The position numbers were made by a program, and so were the translations under genes. Under the pieces are notes generated by a model. The model was not told where the DNA came from. It worked only from the letters and a program-made list of their open reading frames with translations, and ran no database searches. A stretch of 64,000 bases of DNA from Pseudoneurospora amorphoporcata (taxonomy: Eukaryota; Ascomycota; Sordariomycetes; Sordariales; Sordariaceae), in contig MU859202.1 in NCBI GenBank assembly GCA_033297205.1, positions 1-64,000 of the forward strand, in the 5' to 3' direction. Below, in pieces: positions 57,047 through 64,000 of this stretch. The stretch's first letter is position 1, and the number at the start of each line of letters is the position of its first letter.

Positions 57047-59218
57047 ATGACCGGATATCAAGAGGAAAATGCCGATGAACGAGCTCCATTACTCATTACT
57101 ACTGAGCCAAGCCGAAGTTACACAACACCAAGTGAGCCAACCTCCAGGGTCTCCGCGAAAGCAGCATGGCTTTGTCCTTCGAGAAGGAAATTCATCGCGC
57201 TAGCTGTGTCGACAACATTGGTCTCATTCGTCACTATTGGTGCTTTGCTCTCCGTCATTGTCTTCCGTCGAGAGGGAAAGGTAAGCATATTTAACCCCCC
57301 AGGTCATAAGCCACTTCACCACTTGATAATTCCAGAGTCAACTAACCACAAAACATCTTCAAAGAAGCACAACGACCACCTACCTCCACTAGTCAACCTC
57401 GCCTACACCAGCTACGAAGGCATTCGTCTCTCAAATGGTGTCAACGCTTTCCTGGGGATGCGTTATGCCGCTCCTCCGCTTGAAGACCTACGCTGGCGAG
57501 CACCAATTGAGCCAGAGAAAACCGACACCGTCGAGAAGGCTAACCAGTTCGGCCCAATCTGTCTCAGAGCTGGCGTTGGCGCACCTTTCCCCGGTCAGGA
57601 TGAGGATTGTCTTTATGTGAACGTGTGGGCTCCAGCCAATGCTACGGAGAAGTCGAAGTTACCGGTTTGGGTGTTTATTGGGGGAGGCGGTAAGTGAATG
57701 GGGTCAAGATGTCTGGGTCTAAGGCGGAGAGACATGCTGCTTACTTTTACTTAAGGTTACAATGCCCTCACCAACGCTAATTGGAACGGAAGTGAGGTTG
57801 TTGAGAAGTCCGGCCACAACATCGTCATGCTAGACTTCAACTATCGGGTTGGGATGTGGGGATTCCTCGCCAGCCAAAGGGTGAAGGATGACGGTGACTT
57901 GAATGTTGGTTTGCTCGACCAGCGGATGCTACTTACCTGGGTAAAGAAACATATCTCTGCGGTAGGTCACTAAGTTTTTCCTCCAGTATTCATCCCCAGA
58001 AACCTCTCGACTGACTTCATAAATTGGCAGTTCGGCGGAGACCCCGAACATGTAGTCATCCACGGTGCATCAGCCGGAGCAGGCTCAGTAGTGATGCATT
58101 TGTTGGCATATGGAGGTCGTAACGATAATCTCTTCGTGGGTGCCATGTCCGAGTCGCTATTTTTCCCAGCACAACCATATGTCAGAGAGCTTGAATACCA
58201 GTTCGACCGATTAGCACAGCAGGTTGGGTGTTCCCATGTCAACCCGCAAGAGCAACTTGCTTGTTTGCGGAGGCAGGACGTCACCTCCTTGCAAGCAGCT
58301 AACCACGCCCAACATTTCCCTGGCCATGATGGGCCACTTTTACCCATCTTCTACTGGACCCCATGCGTGGACGGTGACTTCTTGCAAGACCTCCCTTACC
58401 GGCTTATGCGAAAGGGTCGTTTCCTGAATTTGCCGCTTCTTTTTGGTACTAATACAGATGGTATGTGTTTATACATGACCATTTCTAGGTTACCATTTCA
58501 CTAACCACCAAACCCCTCCCCTCAAACAGAAGGATCAGTATTCGCCTACAACTCCCTCACCCCCTCCGACTTTACCAACTTCCTCACAACCAACTACCCG
58601 CACCTCACCCCCTCCGACCTTGCCAGCATCCTCTCCCTCTACCCACAACTCCCTCCCCTTCCGAACCGCAACCCCTGGTATCCAACCACCAGCCTCGCCT
58701 ACGGCGAAGCCACTTTCATTTGTCCCTCCAATAACTTCCTCAACGCTTCTGTTTCATCCTTCTCCTCTTCCGACCTATCCAACCAAGAAGGAAAGGTCAA
58801 GCCAAAAGCCTTCGCCTACCGCTTCAACGTCCACGACCATACCCTCCAGGCCGCCGGCCTCGGCGTCCCCCACCTGTTTGACGCGGCCGCCATTTTTGGG
58901 CCAGATAACATTAGTGGGTTCGGGGCCGGGGAGGGAAGCAGCTACAAGACGTATAACAAGCCGGTGGTGAGCATGTTTATGGCGTACTGGGTCAGTTTTG
59001 TGAGGACCTTGGATCCGAATATGTTTGGCGAAAAGGGAAGTCCGCAGTGGGAGGCGTGGGATTCTCGGGTGGATGGGGATGGGAACAAAAGTAGGAAAAG
59101 GCTATTGGTCGAACTGGCAAGTACGAGGATGGAGGAAGTAGGGGATGGAGAGAGTGATAGATGTCGGTTTTGGGAGGCGTTGGGGGATCGGTTGGAGCAA
59201 CTTCGATGGGTATTGTGA
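57047..59218 (+). CDS. Membrane-anchored type-B carboxylesterase
   Basis: Five proposed exons: 57047-57280, 57365-57689, 57756-57961, 58031-58460 and 58530-59218; the sum closes to 627 residues. A short cytosolic tail carries ERAPLL (11-16), an acidic dileucine signal, before a signal-anchor segment at about 49-73. The alpha/beta-hydrolase domain has the family signature EDCLYVNVWAP, the nucleophile elbow GASAGAG (Ser269), Glu399 in TDEGS and His513 in GVPH, so the catalytic triad is complete. It probably hydrolyses carboxylic esters in the lumen of the vacuole or secretory pathway; the substrate is unknown. Intron 1 is the least certain: it is 84 nt with a strong CTAAC branch site and alternative acceptors three bases apart, and it also reads through without a stop. 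Confidence 0.85.
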
Positions 59219-60042
59219 GGTGTTCTTGTTGATTTATTTGGTGATCTTGGTTGTTTGTATGCCTGAATAGGACGACACAGGGCACTAGCCAGGCCTCAAG
59301 GAAGTGATGATCATGTTGTTTTATATTGCGATATGCGGTTCTTTGGGTAAAGAGCAACTGAATTGAATAAAGAAGAGCTAGTTAACAACGTGTACAGCAA
59401 GATTGATAAGTGGGTGAGAAAAATGTGAAGAGAGGAAAACAAAAAGATCAGGAGATTGTGATGAGAAACGAAGGATACACAACTGAAATGCAAAGAAAGT
59501 AATACATTTCTTTTTTTTTTTTCCCTACAGGAAATCAGATTCAACAAAAAGAAGATAATGATCTCTCACTATTGAGAATAGATGCAAAAGAACAGGAAAT
59601 GCGCCAGCCGCGAATCGAACGCGGGGCCCATCGATGGCAACGATGGATTTTACCACTAAACCACTGGCGCTTTTTGTTGTTGTTAACATAGTAGTAAGGA
59701 AGTTGTGTTCAAGAACCAAAACGCGGGATAAGCAGAACCTTTTGTAATGCTAGACTACGATATCCTTTCCCATTTACGCACCCCGTTCGTCTTGGTTCAT
59801 GCTCAGTTCATCTCTATTTTCCTCCAAAGCACCGAAACAAACGCCAATGTGTCCATTGCATGTTCTCCAAATTCACCATGTACTCCACGAATGTGGGTCC
59901 AGAGCGACCATCACCGTAATGGGAAACCAAGCTCTGTGATCCCTTTCGGTCAAAACCCGACAATTGTATCGCCTTCCTAGCAGCCGGAATTATCCGTGAA
60001 ATTAACGGGCCATGCGTCTCCTTGATCCACCTCCATCGAGTC
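59219..60042. other. Spacer with tRNA-Gly between the esterase and npl4
   Basis: Both flanking protein genes end here. The tRNA-Gly gene at 59600-59670 is the only recognisable gene. A T-rich run lies at 59509-59522. Short frames on both strands show no domain. Confidence 0.75.
59600..59670 (-). tRNA. tRNA-Gly (anticodon GCC)
   Basis: The minus strand folds into a full cloverleaf of 71 nt without an intron. The acceptor stem is GCGCCAG/CTGGCGC with discriminator A, the D arm is in TGGTTTAGTGGTAAAA, and the anticodon stem CATCG/CGATG closes the loop TTGCCAT (anticodon GCC). The T arm is CCGCG-TTCGATT-CGCGG. Internal A and B boxes are intact. A run of T on the transcribed strand shortly downstream (59586-59589) can end transcription by RNA polymerase III. 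Confidence 0.97.
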
Positions 60043-62160
60043 CTATTCGGGAGGTGGAGGCAGTGGCGGGTGATGTTCGTTCAGCCTGACAGCAGCAAAA
60101 CGCTTAGCAAGTGGTTCATCCGTCGAGTTGTGGTTCCTTTGCAGTAATGGGTGGTGGCTGAGGTGGGATCTGTCAACCGAGGGGGGAGTAGCATCCTCAG
60201 TTCTGGGGCGCTTGGGAAGTCTCTCACCAGTGGATTCCAAGATCATGTGCAGGGTCTTCCAACCATCTGTCGCCCGAAGTTGGAAGGCGTCGGCAAGGTC
60301 GTGTTGTGTTGCTACGCGGCAAAGGAGTGCCTCCTCATCCTACAAAAAAGAATGTATCAGTATCTTGTCTGCAACAACGTAGGAGTGGGGTGAACCAACC
60401 TTGGATAGCACGCTCATTTGGTGGATGAAGCAGAGCAAGTGGAAGTTGCTAACATCGAATTGGTCGGACTTTTGGTTCACCTTAAGAATCTTCGCTACTG
60501 CCGAGGCTTCCTGGGCTTCTCCAACAAATTCGCGATTGGCGATAGGGAAGCCGTCGTTCGTAAACACCGGCTTCGGACTTTCAGGGAAACCGTGGGTCAG
60601 GGTGACGAACAAATACTCGACCGGGAATGCAGGCTTCGCATTCTCCTGAACGTTCGCTCCGTACTCGTTGATCTTGCGATAGAACACTTCGGGGATGTAT
60701 CGTGTCCTGCTGACCGACCCATCGTCCTCCTCCTCTTCGCGCACCAACATTTGACCGGGGTCCGTGGAAGGTTCAATGATGTCAGCCCTGACCATCTCAA
60801 CCGCATCATTCGACATCTGATACGCGGAAATTGAGATCTCGCCCTCCTCATTGCCAGAGATGACACAGGTGACAAAGTTGGAGCCGAATCGGCCTGTATC
60901 GCTCCACTTGGTAGCCTTCGGATGCTGTGCCTGGAGCCTCGCCGCAAAACAAATCTCCTGAGCTGCGAGGAAGTAGGAATCGGTGTGTCTTTTGCAAATG
61001 GCGCTTCCGTCACCCTTGCCAGCATCGAGGAGATCCGTCCAGATTACGCCCACGGGTTCCAAACCGCACAGCCTCGCGACCTCGTTAACATCCTTCTCGT
61101 TTTCCCAGGCATTGAGAGTAACACCATCGATCTCGTCAACCTGCGGCGGCTCATATATGGCTTCCACAACAGCCTTAACGCCAAGCGGAACAACGTCGTA
61201 CTCAAGATATTTGCCGTAGAGAATACCAAGCCGTTGGCATCCGGTCATACGCCAGGGGTTGAGGAACTTGTCGATAATCTGGGGCGTGGCAAACTCGACG
61301 TGGTCCACCATTCTGAATGCCTGGGGCTGGAGAGTGATGGCGCTGGGCTGGCATTTTGTGCAGATACCTTCAGGCCATTGAGGATGACCGGATGGACAGT
61401 CTCGCTTGACTCTATAGTAGGGTTCGACGAGAGGAGGAATAAACGAAGCACCAAGCTCGGGTCTGTTTGTTGCGCCGTTGATTTTGCGAAGGTATGCGTG
61501 TACTGACATGTACTTGATCTTCTTCTCGTCGAGGTACTTGGCGTTGAATGGATCGAGGGGCATGCAGTAATCGCACATGCCCTTGGGTCCGTGGCGGCAC
61601 ATCTTGTGATCGCGCCCCCTTGGGATCTTCCCGTCGCGCTTGTCTAGCCGATCATCCAAAGGCGACTGCCTCACCGTTTCCCACGGGTTCTTGATATGTT
61701 CATTCGGAGACGTCAACACAGGCGGGTCGATGGGCAGGTCTTCTGCAGGTAAGATCGGTTTGCCGTTGAGGCGGTTTGTGGATGACAGAACGCTGGGCTT
61801 GGTGGCTTCGCCGTTGCCTGGACCGTCGGTCGCGGCATCGTTGTGCTTGTAAGTGACGAAGATAAGGTCACCATGGCTGGCCAAGGTCGCTAGTCAGTAC
61901 CTGACACACACATCGCAATATCAACGGATGAGACTCAAAGGGAGAGCTTACTTAAGTCCAACCTGGCCGACCTTGAATTTTGCTACCTCGCTGAGATTCT
62001 TGGCGTCGCTGCCGGTCGGATCGTTCGAAAGTGTAACTGTTTTCGGGTCAACAGTCGGGGGAAGTTTGGGAAGTAGTTGGCGCCCAAGATCCGCAAAGGT
62101 ATCATCTTTGTCGACCGTCAGACGGAACATGCCATCGGGGCCGCGTAACCTCAACAACAT
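60043..62160 (-). CDS. npl4: Npl4, Cdc48-Ufd1-Npl4 complex subunit
   Basis: Three exons on the minus strand (62160-61952, 61876-60400, 60339-60043; introns of 75 and 60 nt) give 660 residues. An N-terminal ubiquitin-like domain (1-80) precedes the Npl4 zinc-finger domain, with the C-x7-C-x2-C segment CRHGPKGMCDYC at 163-174, then the long MPN-like Npl4 core (about 300-600). Npl4 with Ufd1 recruits the ATPase Cdc48 to polyubiquitinated proteins, for example in ER-associated degradation, and acts at the ER/nuclear membrane and in the cytosol. The third exon encodes a tail with Pro-rich end and basic KRPR and LAKRF segments. The donor of intron 2, GTTGGT, is not a common form, but the join (VLSK|DEEALL) restores the frame. 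Confidence 0.95.
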
Positions 62161-62972
62161 GGTGGAAAAGGCGACGTCGGGGCGGGTATAGGGTCCGACG
62201 GATGGGTCTGCTTTGTTGTTATTCGGCTTAAGATCCAGGATATGGATTTGAATGTATCGAAGGTTATATGTGGAACTGTATTAATATCTGTGTTTGCGCA
62301 AAACCTATAGAGGTCACGCCAAAATCTCGGACTCGGGGTGAAGGCGTAAAACTGGTGACGGGAACTGGTGATTAGGAAATGCAGTGTTGGTGGATTGTTT
62401 GGCCAGACGGAACGGGGATCGAATGGCGGGGAGCTCCAACGCAACGCTGTAACAGCCCAGATAGCTCCAGGCGTCGTCATACGTTGCGTGCTGGGAAGTG
62501 CTGGGCAATGGAGGCATGGGTTTCCAGAAGAGCCAAGAACTCCCGGTCCCACGTCAAAGAGCGAGGGAGAGAGAGAGGCCGGGCCGGCAAGCCCACACCC
62601 CACATTAGTGACGGAAGCGGGAAAGGGGATTTCGCGGCAGGCAGTTGAGGCATGGGCCCCTGCCATTCAGAATGAAGCCAGCGCGCGCCAAGGCCAGAAA
62701 TTCCCATTGTCAAGCTCCCCTGCCGCGCTGCAGTTGTCAAGGTGTTCTTTCCAGGCACGTTTGATAAGGGAAGCTCGATTACATTGCCGCGACCAACACA
62801 TTCATACTACCACAAGGAACTGAAAGGCAACACATCCACCACCAACCCTGCACGACGACAGTTTCCACGCCTTCGCCTCCTGGTTTACTCTAGTCGCTCG
62901 ATTCCTTCTAGAGTAGAGTAGAGAATACAGCCTTCATTCTCGTCCGTCAATTGACACAATCCATCCCGAAAC
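62161..62972. other. Divergent promoter, npl4 / sec66
   Basis: 812 bp between start codons. Frames of up to 171 codons on both strands overlap and lack a domain, so no gene is called. The sequence next to sec66 is CA-rich with no upstream ATG in the last 40 bp. Confidence 0.6.
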
Positions 62973-63791
62973 ATGTTCAGCCTCGACTGGCTCCCCGATT
63001 GGCGGGGGCTTGTGCTCCCCTTCGCCTACCTGACTGTCCTGACGGGCACCTTCATGACCTTTTCCACAATCTACCGCAAGAGGAAAGCCCGTATGTAACC
63101 CCCTTTCCTCGGACATTCTTGTGCTTCTCCGGCCAGCAATCTAACCTTGTTGATTCTTCCAGAACAAAGCGCAAACCTCGCACCATGGTTCGGTCCTCAC
63201 CTCCAGCGCAATGTCTACCTGTCACTCCTCCACATGGAGCCCGAGAACGGATCCGAGAAGGCACCTAAAGTTCCCGAAAGCGTGCTGCGGGCGGCTCTCT
63301 TGCGCCGCGCCGTCGAAGACATCCACCGCATTATCCAAATTCGCGCCGCCAAGGCCGCCTGCAGCTCTCTTTTGCAGCGTGGAAGCATCGGTGATGACCT
63401 GTGGCAAAGGTTCCAGCGCGCCGAGAAGGAGATGGAGGAAGAGCTTCGTGATGTTGTTATGGAGGTACGTACTTCTGTGCAGATGGTTACAGTGTGCATG
63501 GTTGTATTCCAGAAAGGCTAACGCCGAATTCAGGCAAACGCGCTCGCTCCCAACTGGGGACAGAGCATCTTCCAAACCGCCAACGAGATTGCCGCCAACA
63601 CGGTGCTGCGCGAGCGCCTCGACGAGATCCAGGCTCAGGTGACACAGGAGAAGGAGTGGTGGGAGAAGCGCAGGGCCACCGTCAGGAGCGAGTTCATGAA
63701 GGAACTGGAAGGAGAGGAGACCAGTACTGGTACCCCTCTTGACTCCAGCTCGGTCGCCTCATCGCCGTCGAAGAAGAAGGGCAAGAACTAG
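62973..63791 (+). CDS. sec66: Sec66, Sec62/63 translocation complex subunit
   Basis: Three exons (62973-63090, 63163-63464, 63534-63791; introns of 72 and 69 nt, each with a CTAAC branch site) give 225 residues. One transmembrane segment (about 12-33) is followed by a basic RKRK and a cytosolic domain with segments APWFGPHLQRNVYLSLLH and APNWGQSIFQTANEI typical of Sec66/Sec71, and a charged helical tail ending in Lys. The subunit supports post-translational import of proteins into the ER with Sec62, Sec63 and Sec72. The first splice join is unambiguous (C|AA for Gln). Length is close to yeast Sec66. Confidence 0.93.
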
Positions 63792-64000
63792 AGGTCATGT
63801 CCTAGCGATCGGTGAATGAGAGTGACGTGAGCATCTCACAGAGTGATCCAGAGGGTGGCTGTACACTATGGATGTGAGGTACGGAAGGGCAGGGCAGCGT
63901 GGGGTTCGTTAGGCAAGCAATTGCATTCTTCCATGGCGTTTATGGGTTGGGACCTGCAGCAAAATATTCAAGGGTACACTTTTTTTTGGCTTCTTCAGGT
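63792..64000. other. 3' flank of sec66
   Basis: Only the sec66 3' UTR and downstream DNA are present. A T8 run lies near the window end. Confidence 0.6.

Noticed and set aside
57281..57335. 55-nt intron in the esterase gene ending at TTCCAG
   Set aside because: It would shift the frame and hit a stop within 20 codons. The 84-nt alternative keeps the frame and has a proper branch site.
1..64000. CRISPR array, 5S rRNA gene, bacterial-type operon or origin
   Set aside because: Looked for regularly spaced repeats and conserved 5S segments and found none; the genome is eukaryotic with spliced genes.

Overview
The window looks like one chromosome segment of a filamentous ascomycete, most likely Neurospora or a close Sordariales relative. 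Reasons: genes are single or carry a few short introns (55-100 nt, GTRNGT...CTAAC...AG); microsatellites and homopolymer runs are frequent between genes; the first 12 kb carries the C-to-T (CpA to TpA) damage typical of repeat-induced point mutation (RIP); and the gene set includes clear orthologues of Neurospora genes (arg-3, seb-1, vps10, a SUN-family protein). The species call is inferred from content, not from a database match.

Layout. 1-12.2 kb: gene-free, AT-rich, RIP-damaged repeat DNA. It holds degenerate gag-like sequence, a degenerate Ty3/Gypsy element with a chromodomain (about 2.4-7.27 kb) interrupted by a reverse-oriented solo LTR, tRNA-like repeat units, and one 897-bp element with 73-bp perfect terminal inverted repeats (10291-11187) that appears undamaged by RIP. 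12.3-14.2 kb: GC-rich leader/intergenic DNA. 14.2-21.6 kb: a secreted SUN-family cell-wall protein and Vps10, the sorting receptor, both on the + strand. 21.6-36.5 kb: a 15-kb interval in which I find no convincing protein gene. 36.5-38.6 kb: the Msn2/4-type stress regulator SEB-1, with an overlapping upstream ORF. 39.8-42.6 kb: Dph6, diphthamide synthase. 43.4-47.0 kb, minus strand: mitochondrial arginine-specific carbamoyl-phosphate synthase large subunit (arg-3).

49.3-63.8 kb is gene-dense and alternates strands: a DUF1746 (Dsc4-like) membrane protein (+), Rcl1 (-), a mitochondrial PPR protein (+), a CMG1/GPATCH11-like G-patch protein (-), a membrane-anchored type-B carboxylesterase (+), tRNA-Gly(GCC) (-), Npl4 (-) and Sec66 (+). 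Several share divergent promoters (arg-3/DUF1746, rcl1/PPR, G-patch/esterase, npl4/sec66); others converge with under 200 bp between stop codons.

The genes are mostly housekeeping and do not form one pathway, though several touch the ER and vacuole: Vps10, Sec66, Npl4 (Cdc48 partner) and the Dsc4-like protein. The most notable regulatory signal is a set of TGASTCA sites, the CPC-1/Gcn4 consensus, in the arg-3 promoter, in arg-3 intron 1 and through the arg-3/DUF1746 intergenic region. All coding models were spliced by hand from the sequence and checked for frame closure; UTR limits are unknown.
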